Source of the DNA: Enterobacter hormaechei subsp. xiangfangensis
GTDB taxonomy: Bacteria; Pseudomonadota; Gammaproteobacteria; Enterobacterales; Enterobacteriaceae
Direction of reading: 5' to 3'
Length of the DNA: 64,000 nt
NCBI RefSeq assembly: GCF_001729785.1
Contig: NZ_CP017183.1
Location: 620,001-684,000 of the forward strand
The translations under genes and the position numbers were made by a program. The stretch's first letter is position 1. Every line of letters starts with the position of its first letter. The notes below the pieces were generated by a model that searched no databases, had not been told where the DNA came from, and saw only the letters and a program-made list of their open reading frames with translations. Positions 27,683 through 38,427 of this stretch are shown piece after piece.

Positions 27683-28300
27683 ATGAATATGACAAGACTG
27701 AAGATTTCTAAAACTCTGCTGGCTGTAACGTTGGGTAGTGTCCTGGTAAGCGGTTCTGCTCTGGCGGAATCCAGCACCATGGATAAAGCGCAAAGTTCCG
27801 CCAATACCGCAGGGGAAAAAATCGATAGCTCTATGAATAAAGTCGGTAATTTCATGGATGACAGCTCAATCACAGCAAAAGTGAAAGCCGCACTGGTGGA
27901 TCACGCCTCCATTAAGAGCACCGATATTTCTGTTAAAACCGACAACAAGGTTGTCACCCTGAGCGGTTTCGTTGAAAGCCAGACCCAGGCTGAAGAAGCC
28001 GTTAAAGTGGCGAAAGGTGTTGAGGGCGTAAGCTCCGTCAGCGACAAACTGCATGTACGTGACAGCAAAGAATCGTCCGTGAAGGGCTATGCCGGAGATG
28101 CAGCAACTACCAGCGAAATCAAAGCTAAACTGTTAGCCGACGACATCGTGCCATCCCGTATGGTGAAAGTTGAAACCACCGATGGTGTGGTCCAGCTGTC
28201 CGGTACGGTTGAGAATCAGGCACAAAGCGATCGTGCCGAGTCAATTGCGAAAGCTATTGATGGTGTGAAAAGCGTCAAAAACGATCTGAAAACGAAGTAA
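27683..28300 (+). CDS. osmY: Osmotically induced periplasmic protein OsmY
   Basis: Periplasmic chaperone-like protein made under osmotic stress and in stationary phase under RpoS. The 205 residues have a signal peptide ending SGSALA|ESS and two BON domains (about 60-128 and 138-205) with repeated patterns [11 protein letters not shown]...[11 protein letters not shown] and [11 protein letters not shown]...[15 protein letters not shown] precedes the ATG by 8 bases. A BON-rich composition (Lys, Val, Asp, Ser) fits a soluble periplasmic protein. Confidence 0.96.
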   Translation: MNMTRLKISKTLLAVTLGSVLVSGSALAESSTMDKAQSSANTAGEKIDSSMNKVGNFMDDSSITAKVKAALVDHASIKSTDISVKTDNKVVTLSGFVESQTQAEEAVKVAKGVEGVSSVSDKLHVRDSKESSVKGYAGDAATTSEIKAKLLADDIVPSRMVKVETTDGVVQLSGTVENQAQSDRAESIAKAIDGVKSVKNDLKTK

Positions 28301-28310
28301 AGCAGTACCA

Positions 28311-28341
28311 TTCGCCCGTAAGGCTTAAAACCGCGGGCGAA
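28311..28341 (+). terminator. Hairpin after osmY
   Basis: TTCGCCCG and CGGGCGAA pair across a 15-base loop just after the osmY stop. There is only an A-rich sequence after it, so it may be an attenuating or stabilising hairpin before ytjA. Confidence 0.45.
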
Positions 28342-28425
28342 ATAAAAACGATTCTGGAAAAGCCGGTGAGTGACCTGAGCGCTCACGTTTAGCGGCCGAC
28401 ATTAACTATGGTAAAGGAGAGGCTT

Positions 28426-28587
28426 ATGTTTCGTTGGGGCATTATATTTCTGGTTATCGCGTTAATTGCCGCCGCATTGGGCTTTGGTGGACTGGCGGGT
28501 ACCGCGGCATGGGCAGCGAAAATTGTCTTCGTCGTCGGTATTATTCTGTTCCTGGTCAGCCTGTTTACGGGTCGACGTCGCCCGTAG
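28426..28587 (+). CDS. ytjA: DUF1328 small membrane protein YtjA
   Basis: A 53-residue protein, [20 protein letters not shown]...[11 protein letters not shown], made of two hydrophobic helices joined by [12 protein letters not shown] and ending in a basic tail. It belongs to the DUF1328/YtjA family; function unknown, found in E. coli at the same place. AAAGGAGAGG lies just before the ATG, and a terminator follows 27 bases after the stop. Confidence 0.92.
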   Translation: MFRWGIIFLVIALIAAALGFGGLAGTAAWAAKIVFVVGIILFLVSLFTGRRRP

Positions 28588-28614
28588 CAAACGCAATATT
28601 TACTAAACAAACTC

Positions 28615-28640
28615 AAGCCAGTCCTCGTGACTGGCTTTTT
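28615..28640 (+). terminator. Rho-independent terminator of ytjA
   Basis: AAGCCAGTC-CTCGT-GACTGGCTT followed by TTT. It isolates osmY-ytjA from yjjU. Confidence 0.92.
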
Positions 28641-28709
28641 CTCGTTTGAGAACCACCGGGGAAGTGCGTTACTGTGTCTCATCACAATAATGAAAACAGG
28701 AAGGCAGAG

Positions 28710-29762
28710 GTGGGGCAACGAATTCCCGTTACGCTCGGCAATATTGCGCCGCTGACGTTAAAACCGTTTCATGCAGGCCAGCTTGCGCTGGTCTGTGAAG
28801 GGGGCGGGCAGCGCGGTATTTTCACTGCCGGCGTGCTCGACGAATTTATGCGCGCGCAATTCAACCCGTTCGATCTCTATTTCGGCACCTCTGCCGGGGC
28901 GCAGAACCTCTCCGCCTATGTCTGCAACCAGCCCGGCTATGCGCGCAAAGTGATTATGCGCTATACCACCTCGAAAGAATTCTTCAATCCGGTACGCTTC
29001 GTGCGCGGCGGGAACCTGATCGATCTCGACTGGTTACTGGATGCCACCTCCAGCCAGATGCCGCTGGCCATGGATACCGCGTCACGACTGTTCGATACCG
29101 GCAAAGAGTTCTGGATGTGCGCCAGCCGTGGCGATGACTATTCGCCGGGTTACTTTTCGCCGCAGAAAGAGAACTGGCTGGATATCATCCGCGCATCCAG
29201 CGCGATCCCGGGATTCTACCGCACCGGCGCGTTGCTGGAGGGGATAAGCTATCTTGACGGTGGTATCAGCGACGCGGTGCCGGTACAGGAGGCGGCGCGG
29301 CGCGGGGCAAAAACCATTGTGGTGATCCGCACGGTGCCTTCGCAGATGTATTACACCCCACAGTGGTTTAAGCGGATGGAACGCTGGCTGGGCGACAGCA
29401 GCCTGCAACCGCTGGTGAATATCGCGAAGCAGCATGAAACCACCTACGGCGCGATGCAGCGTTTTATTGAAAAACCACCGGGCAAGCTGCGCATCTTTGA
29501 AATTTATCCGCCGAAGCCGCTGTTGAGCATGGCGCTGGGCAGTCGGCTGCCTGCGTTGCGTATGGATTACAAAACGGGGCGGCTGTGCGGGCGTTACTTC
29601 CTGGCGACCGTCGGGAAAATGCTGGCCGAGCAACCGCCTCTTCATCGGCATAAAAGCATCATTTTGCCGCCTGCCGTTGTGGCCAATGACGCGGTGGCGA
29701 TGCCGCTGGTGGACGCGCCGCAGGCCAACGATGGCTTACTCGATAACGAGGATCTGGCATGA
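28710..29762 (+). CDS. yjjU: Patatin-like phospholipase family protein YjjU
   Basis: Putative serine lipase/esterase of the patatin family, 350 residues. The oxyanion loop GGGQRGIFTAG, the nucleophile elbow GTSAG and the catalytic aspartate in LDGGISD are all present, so activity is likely, although the substrate is unknown. I chose the GTG at 28710 because AGGAAGG lies 5 bases upstream and it gives the E. coli-like start MGQRIPVTLGNIAPL. A GTG at 28674 would add 12 residues and lies close behind a terminator. Its stop overlaps yjjV by 4 bases. Confidence 0.9.
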   Translation: MGQRIPVTLGNIAPLTLKPFHAGQLALVCEGGGQRGIFTAGVLDEFMRAQFNPFDLYFGTSAGAQNLSAYVCNQPGYARKVIMRYTTSKEFFNPVRFVRGGNLIDLDWLLDATSSQMPLAMDTASRLFDTGKEFWMCASRGDDYSPGYFSPQKENWLDIIRASSAIPGFYRTGALLEGISYLDGGISDAVPVQEAARRGAKTIVVIRTVPSQMYYTPQWFKRMERWLGDSSLQPLVNIAKQHETTYGAMQRFIEKPPGKLRIFEIYPPKPLLSMALGSRLPALRMDYKTGRLCGRYFLATVGKMLAEQPPLHRHKSIILPPAVVANDAVAMPLVDAPQANDGLLDNEDLA

Positions 29763-30541
29763 CGCACTGCTTTATCGATACCCATTGCCACTTTGATTTC
29801 CCGCCGTTTAGCGGGGAGGAAACATCCAGTCTTGCGCGTGCGGCTGAGGCCGGTGTGAGAGCCATTATTGTGCCCGCTATTGAAGCGGCGAGATTCGACA
29901 AAGTTCTGGCGCTTGCCCGGGGGCACGATGCGCTGTATGCCGCGTTGGGTCTGCATCCGATCGTTATTGAGCACCATCTTGATGACCATCTCGACAGGCT
30001 GGATGCCACGCTGCAAAACGCGGATACGAAGCTGGTTGCCATCGGTGAGATCGGCCTCGATCTCTATCGTGAAGATCCGCAGTTTGAACGCCAGCAGACG
30101 ATTCTGGACGCGCAGCTCCGGTTGGCAAAGCGCCACGATCTGCCGGTGATCCTCCACTCCAGACGTACCCATGACAAACTGGCGATGCACCTGAAGCGCA
30201 TCGACGTGCCGCGCAGGGGCGTGGTCCATGGTTTCGCTGGAAGCCTTCAGCAGGCGCAGCGTTTTATCGAGCTGGGCTATAAAATTGGCGTCGGTGGCAC
30301 CATTACCTATCCGCGTGCCAGCAAAACCCGTGATGTGATGGCACAGCTCCCGCTGACCTCGCTCCTGCTGGAAACGGATGCGCCTGACATGCCGCTGAAT
30401 GGTTTTCAGGGCCAGCCTAACCGCCCGGAGCAGGCGGCGCGCGTTTTTGATGTGCTGTGTGAGTTGCGTCAGGAGCCTGAAGATGTGATTGCCAGCGCGC
30501 TGCTGGAAAATACCCGAGCGGTCTTCGGCATCACGCTATAG
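29759..30541 (+). CDS. yjjV: TatD-family metal-dependent hydrolase YjjV
   Basis: Amidohydrolase-fold enzyme of the TatD DNase family, 260 residues. Metal ligands appear in [11 protein letters not shown], the Glu in [13 protein letters not shown], His in VILHSRR and VVHGFAGS, and Asp in LLETDAPDM. Some family members are 3'-5' exonucleases or D-aminoacyl-tRNA deacylases; the role of YjjV is not settled. ATGA overlap with yjjU indicates cotranslation. Its stop overlaps the convergent yjjW stop by 6 bases. Confidence 0.93.
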   Translation: MTHCFIDTHCHFDFPPFSGEETSSLARAAEAGVRAIIVPAIEAARFDKVLALARGHDALYAALGLHPIVIEHHLDDHLDRLDATLQNADTKLVAIGEIGLDLYREDPQFERQQTILDAQLRLAKRHDLPVILHSRRTHDKLAMHLKRIDVPRRGVVHGFAGSLQQAQRFIELGYKIGVGGTITYPRASKTRDVMAQLPLTSLLLETDAPDMPLNGFQGQPNRPEQAARVFDVLCELRQEPEDVIASALLENTRAVFGITL

Positions 30542-31396
30542 ATAAAGGGCCGGGCGGATCACCGTGATCTGCTGCCGTTCCAGGGCCTGCGCCAGCGGCT
30601 CGATGTCCTCCGGCGTGGCGCTCCGCCATCGCGCCGCCTCCCCGTAAACCCCATGGGCATGAAACGCGTTGATCCGCACCGGAACGTTCTCCAACGTGTG
30701 GATAAAAGCGGTCAGCGATGGCAGATGTTGCAGATAATCACACCGATCGGGGATCACCAGCAGGCGCAGCTCCGTCAGGCGATGACGATCGGCCAGCCAG
30801 CGGATGCTCTGCTTGATCAGCGTGTTTTCGCGCCCGGTCAGAAAACGGTGATGTTCATTGCCCCAGGCTTTCAGATCCACCATCGCGCCGTCAAACGCCG
30901 GTAACAGCTTTTGCCAGCCGGTTTCGCTTAACAGGCCGTTGCTGTCCACCAGGCACGTCAGATGGCGCAGGGACGGATCGGCTTTGATCGCGGTGAAAAG
31001 CGCAACCAAAAACGGCAGCTGCGTGGTGGCCTCACCCCCGCTGACGGTCACGCCCTCAATAAACGGCGCGCACGTGAGCACCCGGGAGAGGATCTCCTCG
31101 ACGCTATAGCGCTGCGCCATCGGCGTCGCCTGCTGCTGACACAGGTGCAGACAGGTGTCGCACTGCTGACAGTGACTCTCCTGCCACCAGACGCGCCCGG
31201 CCTGAATCGTCAGCGCATCATGCGGACAGTGGGGAACACAGTCGCCGCAGTCGTTGCAGCGCCCTATCGTCCACGGGTTGTGGCAGGTTTTGCAGCGCAG
31301 GTTACAGCCCTGGAGGAACAACGCCAGGCGGCTGCCCGGCCCGTCCACGCAGGAGAAGGGTATGACCTGACTAACTAAAGCGCATCTGCTGTTCAT
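30536..31396 (-). CDS. yjjW: Glycyl-radical enzyme activating protein YjjW
   Basis: Radical-SAM enzyme expected to install the glycyl radical on YjjI. The 286 residues have the C-x3-C-x2-C radical-SAM motif at C31, C35 and C38 ([14 protein letters not shown]) and an inserted ferredoxin-like domain with two C-x2-C-x2-C-x3-C clusters at C47/50/53/57 and C76/79/82/86. The motif [10 protein letters not shown] binds S-adenosylmethionine. The start overlaps the yjjI end by 26 bases, so both are produced together. Confidence 0.93.
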   Translation of the reverse strand: MNSRCALVSQVIPFSCVDGPGSRLALFLQGCNLRCKTCHNPWTIGRCNDCGDCVPHCPHDALTIQAGRVWWQESHCQQCDTCLHLCQQQATPMAQRYSVEEILSRVLTCAPFIEGVTVSGGEATTQLPFLVALFTAIKADPSLRHLTCLVDSNGLLSETGWQKLLPAFDGAMVDLKAWGNEHHRFLTGRENTLIKQSIRWLADRHRLTELRLLVIPDRCDYLQHLPSLTAFIHTLENVPVRINAFHAHGVYGEAARWRSATPEDIEPLAQALERQQITVIRPALYL

Positions 31397-32906
31397 GGCT
31401 TATCACGCGCGGCTGACGTTCCAGAATACGGGTATTGCGCGCGGCCTCCTCGCCGAGCCAGGTGGTGTTGGTGCGCGATCCGGCTTCCCGGTACTTCTCC
31501 AGATCGGAGAGCCGCACCATATAGCCGGTAACGCGCACGAGATCGTTACCCGCAACGTTGGCGGTAAACTCGCGCATACCGGCGTTGAACGCCCCCAGGC
31601 ACAGCTGCACCACAGCCTGAGGATTGCGTTTAACCGTTTCCTCCAGGGTGAGAATATCGCTGATCCCGGAAGCGTAGTGTTTATGGTGCGGTGCCACGGT
31701 CAGCAGGTGGCTGACTGGGTCCGGTTCGTCGCCGTAGGGCAGGCGCGCGCCCGGCGTGGTGCCCGAGTCAGAGCTGATCCCCGACTGCGCATGAAGCATC
31801 GCGCGCTGCTTCCAGCCGTATTTCACCGGCGTGTTTTCGACAAACGCCGCAAGCTGTTCACTGATGCGGTAGCCCAGCGCATTGGCCTGTTCGTTCTTAC
31901 CGTAACGTCCCGTAATGCCTGCTTTCTCGCACAGCACGTTCACCGCTTCGGCCAGACCGTACATGCCAAACATCGGCACAAAACGATCGGCATCAATCAG
32001 CCCCTCTTTCACCAGGAAGCTATTCTCAAAGAAGCCGGATTGTTCATATAAAAAATCGCAGCGCGCATTAATGATCGCGATTTGTTGCTGGCAGTAGTGA
32101 GGAAGGGTACGGGTGAAAAAGTCTTCCGGTGAGCGGCTGTGTTCCGCAATCGCTTTCAGGTTTAGGCGCACCAGCGTGCTGCCGCCGCCCGCCAGCGGCA
32201 GGGAGTTGTAACAGCTCACCACGCCATAGCGACCTTTTGTGAAAATTTTATCATTCACCGGGCCATTAGAAATATGCGGCTTACTACATTCACAAATGTT
32301 TTTCGCCACGCTCAGCAGCAGATCGCTGGGGGTTACATCCGGATCGTAGATAAAGGTCAGGTTCGGCGCAACCTGCTTTAGTTCTGCATCCGCGCGAAGG
32401 ATGGCTCGGGTGACAGGCGTATCCGCCGGGCCGATATTGGCATGCATAAACGCATCGGGCAGGGTTCTGTCCAGGTAACGCCAGAAACGTTTTATTCGGC
32501 TATCGATTTCATCCTGTGTTAGAATTTTAACATAGGGGCTGAGTATTTCATCGAGCTGGCCCAGATAGACCGGCATCGATGTGACGGACGGAACATGGTG
32601 ATAAAGGATAGTGAGCAGCGAGAGGGCATCATCCAGATCTTTCGCCCCTTCCAGCTCCAGCCATTCTGAGCCGTTAGCCAGAAATTTAGCGTAGTCCGGC
32701 AGCACGTAGCGCGGTTTGTAAGGCGCATGGCCTTCGAACATGTCGCAGATGAATCCCTCGTCCAGCGCGGCGCGGGCCGCCTCTGGCAGAGCGGGATAGG
32801 GCAGATTGTTCTCCGCTTCCAGCGCCAGAAAATGACGTTTTTGTTCTGGGGTTAACACCGGGCTGGTCACAATGTGCTGGCAACGTTGTTGCAGGGCGTC
32901 GGGCAT
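31371..32906 (-). CDS. yjjI: Glycyl-radical enzyme YjjI (DUF3029), substrate unknown
   Basis: Glycyl-radical enzyme of 511 residues with no established reaction. The C-terminal radical site is [13 protein letters not shown] with the expected radical at G461. A cysteine in [13 protein letters not shown] (C232) is a candidate for the catalytic thiyl radical; C205 and C207 in KNICECSKP are alternatives. The protein is shorter than pyruvate formate-lyase. Of two starts, ATG at 32906 is 7 bases from AGGA, while GTG at 32912 abuts it. It is divergent from deoC and contains deoO1-like DNA at 32517. Confidence 0.9.
   Translation of the reverse strand: MPDALQQRCQHIVTSPVLTPEQKRHFLALEAENNLPYPALPEAARAALDEGFICDMFEGHAPYKPRYVLPDYAKFLANGSEWLELEGAKDLDDALSLLTILYHHVPSVTSMPVYLGQLDEILSPYVKILTQDEIDSRIKRFWRYLDRTLPDAFMHANIGPADTPVTRAILRADAELKQVAPNLTFIYDPDVTPSDLLLSVAKNICECSKPHISNGPVNDKIFTKGRYGVVSCYNSLPLAGGGSTLVRLNLKAIAEHSRSPEDFFTRTLPHYCQQQIAIINARCDFLYEQSGFFENSFLVKEGLIDADRFVPMFGMYGLAEAVNVLCEKAGITGRYGKNEQANALGYRISEQLAAFVENTPVKYGWKQRAMLHAQSGISSDSGTTPGARLPYGDEPDPVSHLLTVAPHHKHYASGISDILTLEETVKRNPQAVVQLCLGAFNAGMREFTANVAGNDLVRVTGYMVRLSDLEKYREAGSRTNTTWLGEEAARNTRILERQPRVISHEQQMRFS
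32517..32532. promoter_or_regulatory. Distal DeoR operator/deoP1 (deoO1) inside yjjI
   Basis: TGTTAGAATTTTAACA matches the DeoR operator TGTTAGAATTCTAACA at 15 of 16 positions. It lies inside the yjjI coding sequence and 591 bases from the second operator (33108), close to the 599-base spacing known for deoO1-deoO2 in E. coli. TAGAAT within it would be the -10 box of deoP1 reading toward deoC. Confidence 0.82.
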
Positions 32907-33021
32907 GTTCACTTCCTTGGTTGTTCTGCGGATAGTGAACGAATTGTAGGAAGCCAGCCTGGTGGCGCTTTTGATCAGAAAGGGGATATCGCCGATTTAG
33001 TCAGCAATTAACGCACTAAAA

Positions 33022-33123
33022 TTTGAAGCAGATCTCATTACAGTAATGCAAATTTGCACACAGTTTTCATTAACTGTGATGAATGTCGAAGTGTGGATGC
33101 GGGTGAATGTTAGAATACTCACA
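33022..33123 (+). promoter_or_regulatory. deoP2 promoter with CRP sites and DeoR operator (deoO2)
   Basis: TGTTAGAATACTCACA at 33108-33123 is the DeoR operator, with TAGAAT as -10 box and a start near 33123. TGTGA-N6-TCGAA at 33075-33090 is centred near -40.5 and TTTGA-N6-TCTCA at 33022-33037 near -93.5, the same positions as the two CRP sites of E. coli deoP2 between which CytR binds. Confidence 0.82.
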
Positions 33124-33168
33124 GACCCGCAAGGTAAAATTTATACGGCACTGCCGTTGGAGAATGTT

Positions 33169-33948
33169 ATGACCGATTTAACTGCAAGCAGCCTGCGCGC
33201 GTTGAAACTGATGGACCTGACCACCCTGAACGATGACGACACCAATGAAAAAGTCATCGCCCTGTGCCATCAGGCGAAAACGCCAGTGGGTAACACCGCC
33301 GCCGTTTGTATCTATCCGCGCTTCATCCCGATTGCCCGCAAAACGCTGAAAGAGCAGGGCACGCCGGACGTGCGCATTGCCACCGTAACTAACTTCCCGC
33401 ACGGCAATGACGATATCGAGATCGCGCTGGCAGAAACCCGCGCAGCGATTGCGTACGGCGCAGACGAAGTTGATGTGGTATTCCCGTACCGCGCGCTGAT
33501 CGCCGGCAACGAGCAGGTCGGTTTTGACCTGGTGAAAGCCTGTAAAGACGCGTGTGCGGCGGCAAACGTGCTGCTTAAAGTGATCATTGAAACCGGCGAG
33601 CTGAAAGAAGAGGCGCTGATTCGTAAGGCGTCTGAAATCTCCATCAAAGCGGGCGCGGATTTCATTAAAACCTCTACCGGTAAAGTGCCGGTCAACGCTA
33701 CCCCGGAAAGCGCACGCATCATGATGGAAGTCATCCGTGATATGGGCGTGTCCAAAACCGTTGGCTTCAAACCGGCAGGCGGCGTGCGTACCGCAGAAGA
33801 CGCGCAGCAGTTCCTGGCGATTGCCGACGAGCTGTTCGGCGCCGACTGGGCGGACTCCCGCCACTACCGCTTCGGCGCGTCCAGCCTGCTGGCCAGCCTG
33901 CTGAAAGCGCTGGGTCACGGCGACGGTAAGAGCGCAAGCAGCTACTAA
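33169..33948 (+). CDS. deoC: Deoxyribose-phosphate aldolase DeoC
   Basis: Class I aldolase that splits 2-deoxyribose 5-phosphate into acetaldehyde and glyceraldehyde 3-phosphate, the last step of deoxynucleoside catabolism. The 259 residues include the Schiff-base lysine in [10 protein letters not shown] and the proton-relay lysine in [12 protein letters not shown] longer frame extends upstream through the promoter, so the start [16 protein letters not shown] at 33169, behind TTGGAG, was chosen. First gene of deoCABD. Confidence 0.97.
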   Translation: MTDLTASSLRALKLMDLTTLNDDDTNEKVIALCHQAKTPVGNTAAVCIYPRFIPIARKTLKEQGTPDVRIATVTNFPHGNDDIEIALAETRAAIAYGADEVDVVFPYRALIAGNEQVGFDLVKACKDACAAANVLLKVIIETGELKEEALIRKASEISIKAGADFIKTSTGKVPVNATPESARIMMEVIRDMGVSKTVGFKPAGGVRTAEDAQQFLAIADELFGADWADSRHYRFGASSLLASLLKALGHGDGKSASSY

Positions 33949-33955
33949 GTTGAAT

Positions 33956-33984
33956 TGCCGGATGGCGCTACGCTAACCCGGCCT
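33956..33984. repeat. REP element in the deoC-deoA gap
   Basis: TTGCCGGATGGCGCTACGC...ACCCGGCC, a single REP unit lying within the deo transcript. In such positions REPs commonly stabilise the upstream message. Confidence 0.8.
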
Positions 33985-34047
33985 AAAGGATCGTGGGGCG
34001 GGTCAACATACCCGCCGCCATTCACCCGATTCCGCATGGAGGTTACC

Positions 34048-35370
34048 GTGTTTCTCGCACAAGAAATTATTCGTAAAAAACGTGATGGTCATGCATTAAG
34101 CGACGAAGAAATCCGCTTCTTTATCAATGGCATTCGTGATAACACCATCTCTGAAGGGCAGATTGCGGCTCTGGCGATGACCATTTTCTTCCACGATATG
34201 TCGATGCCTGAGCGCGTGTCGCTGACCATGGCGATGCGAGATTCAGGAACCGTTCTGGACTGGAAAAGCCTCAACCTCAACGGCCCGATTGTGGACAAAC
34301 ACTCCACCGGCGGCGTGGGCGACGTGACCTCCCTGATGCTTGGCCCGATGGTGGCAGCCTGCGGGGGTTACATCCCGATGATTTCCGGGCGCGGCCTGGG
34401 CCACACCGGCGGTACGCTCGACAAACTGGAAGCCATTCCGGGCTTCGATATCTTCCCGGATGACAACCGCTTCCGCGACATTATTAAAGACGTTGGCGTG
34501 GCGATTATCGGCCAGACCAGCTCTCTTGCTCCGGCTGACAAGCGTTTCTACGCGACGCGTGACATTACCGCGACCGTAGACTCCATCCCGCTGATCACCG
34601 CCTCTATCCTTGCCAAAAAACTGGCGGAAGGTCTGGATGCGCTGGTGATGGATGTGAAAGTGGGCAGCGGCGCGTTTATGCCAACCTATGAACTCTCTGA
34701 GGCGCTGGCCGAAGCGATCGTTGGCGTTTCCAACGGCGCGGGCGTGCGCACCACCGCACTGCTGACGGACATGAACCAGGTGCTGGCCTCCAGCGCCGGT
34801 AACGCGGTTGAAGTCCGCGAGGCTGTGCAGTTCCTCACAGGCGAATACCGTAACCCGCGCCTGTTCGATGTCACCATGGCGCTGTGCGTTGAGATGTTAA
34901 TCTCCGGCAAGCTGGCCAAAGACGACGCTGACGCGCGCGCGAAGCTTCAGGCGGTGCTGGACAACGGCAAAGCGGCGGAGATCTTTGGTCGGATGGTGGC
35001 GGCGCAGAAAGGCCCGACCGACTTCGTGGAAAACTACGCGAAATACCTGCCCACCGCGATGCTCAGCAAAGCGGTCTATGCGGATAGCGAAGGCTTTGTC
35101 TCGGCTATGGATACCCGCGCGCTCGGCATGGCTGTCGTGTCTATGGGCGGCGGTCGTCGTCAGGCATCGGACACCATTGATTACAGCGTCGGCTTTACCG
35201 ATATGGCCCGTCTGGGCGACAGCGTTGACGGCCAACGTCCGCTGGCGGTGATCCACGCGAAAGATGAAGCCAGCTGGCAGGACGCGGCGAAAGCGGTGAA
35301 GGCGGCAATATCTCTTGACGATAAAGCACCGGAAACCACACCGACGGTCTATCGTCGTATCACTGAATAG
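34048..35370 (+). CDS. deoA: Thymidine phosphorylase DeoA
   Basis: Cleaves thymidine and deoxyuridine with phosphate to give the base and deoxyribose 1-phosphate. The 440 residues equal E. coli DeoA. Visible are KHSTGGVGD (phosphate site), [16 protein letters not shown], and VGSGAFM. It begins with GTG in GTGTTTCTCGCAC behind GGAGGT; upstream readings in the same frame cross the REP and are discarded. Second gene of the deo operon. Confidence 0.97.
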   Translation: MFLAQEIIRKKRDGHALSDEEIRFFINGIRDNTISEGQIAALAMTIFFHDMSMPERVSLTMAMRDSGTVLDWKSLNLNGPIVDKHSTGGVGDVTSLMLGPMVAACGGYIPMISGRGLGHTGGTLDKLEAIPGFDIFPDDNRFRDIIKDVGVAIIGQTSSLAPADKRFYATRDITATVDSIPLITASILAKKLAEGLDALVMDVKVGSGAFMPTYELSEALAEAIVGVSNGAGVRTTALLTDMNQVLASSAGNAVEVREAVQFLTGEYRNPRLFDVTMALCVEMLISGKLAKDDADARAKLQAVLDNGKAAEIFGRMVAAQKGPTDFVENYAKYLPTAMLSKAVYADSEGFVSAMDTRALGMAVVSMGGGRRQASDTIDYSVGFTDMARLGDSVDGQRPLAVIHAKDEASWQDAAKAVKAAISLDDKAPETTPTVYRRITE

Positions 35371-35408
35371 CGGTATACTGATCTGATCGCATTTTTATGA
35401 AGCACTAA

Positions 35409-36647
<1,239 letters not shown>

Positions 36648-36670
36648 ACGGATTGGGTGAGGCCTGATGC

Positions 36671-36702
36671 CCTCACCCCGACCCTCTCCCACAGGGAGAG
36701 GG
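36671..36702. repeat. CCCTCTCCC palindromic repeat after deoB
   Basis: CCTCACCCCGACCCTCTCCC followed by ACA and GGGAGAGGG: a 9-base-pair stem with the CCTCACCC prefix also present at 45561 and 47677. The preceding GGCCTGATGC is shared with the 47677 copy. Confidence 0.75.
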
Positions 36703-36712
36703 AAAACAGAAT

Positions 36713-36743
36713 GTAGGCCGGGTAAGGCGCAGCCGCCACCCGG
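36713..36743. repeat. REP element between deoB and deoD
   Basis: GTAGGCCGGGTAAGGCGCAG...CGCCACCCGG is a REP in inverted orientation, 30 bases before deoD and directly next to the CCCTCTCCC repeat. Confidence 0.85.
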
Positions 36744-36772
36744 AAAAAACAACAATGTAAAAGGAACTGAAG

Positions 36773-37492
36773 ATGGCAACTCCTCACATTAATGCAGAAA
36801 TGGGTGATTTCGCTGACGTCGTATTGATGCCGGGCGACCCGCTGCGCGCGAAGCACATTGCAGAAACCTTCCTCGAAGACGTGCGTGAAGTGAACAACGT
36901 GCGCGGCATGCTGGGCTTCACCGGTACCTATAAAGGCCGCAAAATCTCCGTGATGGGTCACGGCATGGGTATCCCATCCTGCTCCATCTACACCAAAGAG
37001 CTGATCACCGATTTCGGCGTGAAGAAAATCATCCGTGTCGGCTCCTGCGGCGCGGTTCGCATGGACGTTAAGCTGCGTGACGTGGTGATCGGCATGGGCG
37101 CGTGCACCGACTCTAAAGTCAACCGCATTCGCTTTAAAGATCATGACTTTGCGGCCATTGCTGACTTTGACATGGTGCGTAACGCGGTTGACGCGGCAAA
37201 AGCGCTGGGCGTTGACGCGCGCGTGGGCAACCTGTTCTCTGCCGATCTGTTCTACTCGCCAGAAGGCGACATGTTCGACGTGATGGAAAAATACGGCATT
37301 CTGGGTGTGGAAATGGAAGCGGCCGGTATCTACGGCGTGGCGGCTGAATTCGGTGCGAAAGCGCTGACCATTTGCACCGTGTCTGACCATATCCGTACTC
37401 ACGAGCAGACCACCGCTGCCGAGCGTCAGACCACCTTCAACGACATGATCAAAATCGCGCTGGAATCCGTTCTGCTGGGCGATCAAGAGTAA
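36773..37492 (+). CDS. deoD: Purine nucleoside phosphorylase DeoD
   Basis: Hexameric enzyme that phosphorolyses inosine, adenosine, guanosine and their deoxy forms. The 239 residues begin [23 protein letters not shown], with phosphate-binding [10 protein letters not shown] and RVGSCGAV, the Glu in EMEAAGIY that holds ribose, and catalytic Asp in [15 protein letters not shown] precedes the ATG. Last gene of deoCABD. Confidence 0.97.
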   Translation: MATPHINAEMGDFADVVLMPGDPLRAKHIAETFLEDVREVNNVRGMLGFTGTYKGRKISVMGHGMGIPSCSIYTKELITDFGVKKIIRVGSCGAVRMDVKLRDVVIGMGACTDSKVNRIRFKDHDFAAIADFDMVRNAVDAAKALGVDARVGNLFSADLFYSPEGDMFDVMEKYGILGVEMEAAGIYGVAAEFGAKALTICTVSDHIRTHEQTTAAERQTTFNDMIKIALESVLLGDQE

Positions 37493-37507
37493 TTTCGTTT
37501 TCTTCAG

Positions 37508-37525
37508 GGGGGCAGGTTTGCCCCC
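37508..37525 (+). terminator. Hairpin after deoD
   Basis: GGGGGCA-GGTT-TGCCCCC, 16 bases after the deoD stop. It is strong but lacks a T-run, so efficiency is uncertain. Confidence 0.5.
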
Positions 37526-37533
37526 TATGGTGC

Positions 37534-37722
37534 TTACTTCGTCAACACTTCCCACATCAAATTGCTTTCCAGCGTCACCGTATCACCTACGTGATTAAAC
37601 TGGCGGTCATTCAGCACCGGGGTGAGGGTGAGCTGGCACTCATCGGCGGACCACGAGGCAGGCGTAAAAAGCGTAGCCATTAGCGAAAAAGTCATCAGTA
37701 AATGTTTACCCAGGTGTTTCAT
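37534..37722 (-). pseudogene. Truncated secreted fimbrial-type protein
   Basis: 62 codons: a convincing signal peptide (MKHLGKHLLMTFSLMATLFTPASWSA) and only about 36 mature residues, DECQLTLTPVLNDRQFNHVGDTVTL to VLTK. The ATG overlaps the stop of the usher remnant in an ATGA arrangement, showing that it was the next gene of the fimbrial operon, probably a minor or tip subunit. Truncation is inferred from the small size and decayed context. A short functional protein is possible but less likely. Confidence 0.6.
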
Positions 37723-38350
37723 TTACAGACTCCTTTAGCAGTTTCATAAAACGATTCTTTGTCCTGAGTCTCACTCAGGGATTAATCGATGCGGCAGATG
37801 CGCTGCATATTATCGTCAACGGCATAAAGTGCCGGGCTATTGGACATATCAGTGACAAAAACGCGCCCGCTGTCCACCGCGCTGACCAGGTAGTTGTTTT
37901 TCTCATCCACGATACTGGTCCCTTTTGACAGTCACGAGCCGTCTGCACGTTTCACTTCGAGCATTACGCGACGGGTATTCAGTACTTTGAAATCCAGCTC
38001 CCTGAAGGCTGTATGGGCGACAGAAATGTTCTTGATGCCGTTGGGCAGATCCTGACTCAGGTTAAAGCCGATCCACATATGTTTATCGGTGTTTTTCGGC
38101 GGGATAGCCTCAAGGGTCACGCGTTTAACGTCACGCCTGTATCGTCAGGAAGATCGACAATGATGGTATAGATCAGGGCCGGGAAGGTGTCGGTATTTTT
38201 TACGTTCATGGTGCCGCTGTGAGTCGACTCTTCAATAACCAGCAGCGTGGTTTCTGGCACCATTCCGGCGGCATACGCCTGAGCAAAGAGAGCAGAGAAT
38301 AATAACGGTGCGGCAATGGCGCACTGAGCGATCGTGGATTCAACTGACAT
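37719..38350 (-). pseudogene. Chaperone-usher remnant (chaperone start joined to usher end)
   Basis: The first 75 or so codons (from ATG 38350) are the signal peptide and first strand of a PapD-like chaperone: AQAYAAGMVPETTLLVIEES, then NVKNTDTFPALIYTIIVDLPDD. The frame then shifts near 38140 and continues VTLEAIPPKNTDKHMWIGF, still chaperone-like, and passes around 38050 into LDFKVLNTRRVMLEVKRADG, typical of an usher C-terminus. That part has in-frame stops at 37932 (TGA) and 37782 (TAA) and runs on to ESFYETAKGVCK, ending at 37719. A normal pair needs over 3 kb; only 632 bases remain. Confidence 0.75.
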
Positions 38351-38379
38351 CAAGATTAATCCTTTAACCTGACAAAATA

Positions 38380-38399
38380 CCTCCTCTGTTAAGAGGAGG
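38380..38399 (-). terminator. Intra-operon hairpin behind the fimbrial subunits
   Basis: On the minus strand CCTCCTCT-TAAC-AGAGGAGG followed by TATTTTG, between the second subunit gene and the chaperone remnant. Hairpins in this place commonly let major subunits be made in excess over the assembly proteins. Confidence 0.6.
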
Positions 38400-38427
38400 C
38401 ATAGTTCACACTTTATCGGGTTGATAA

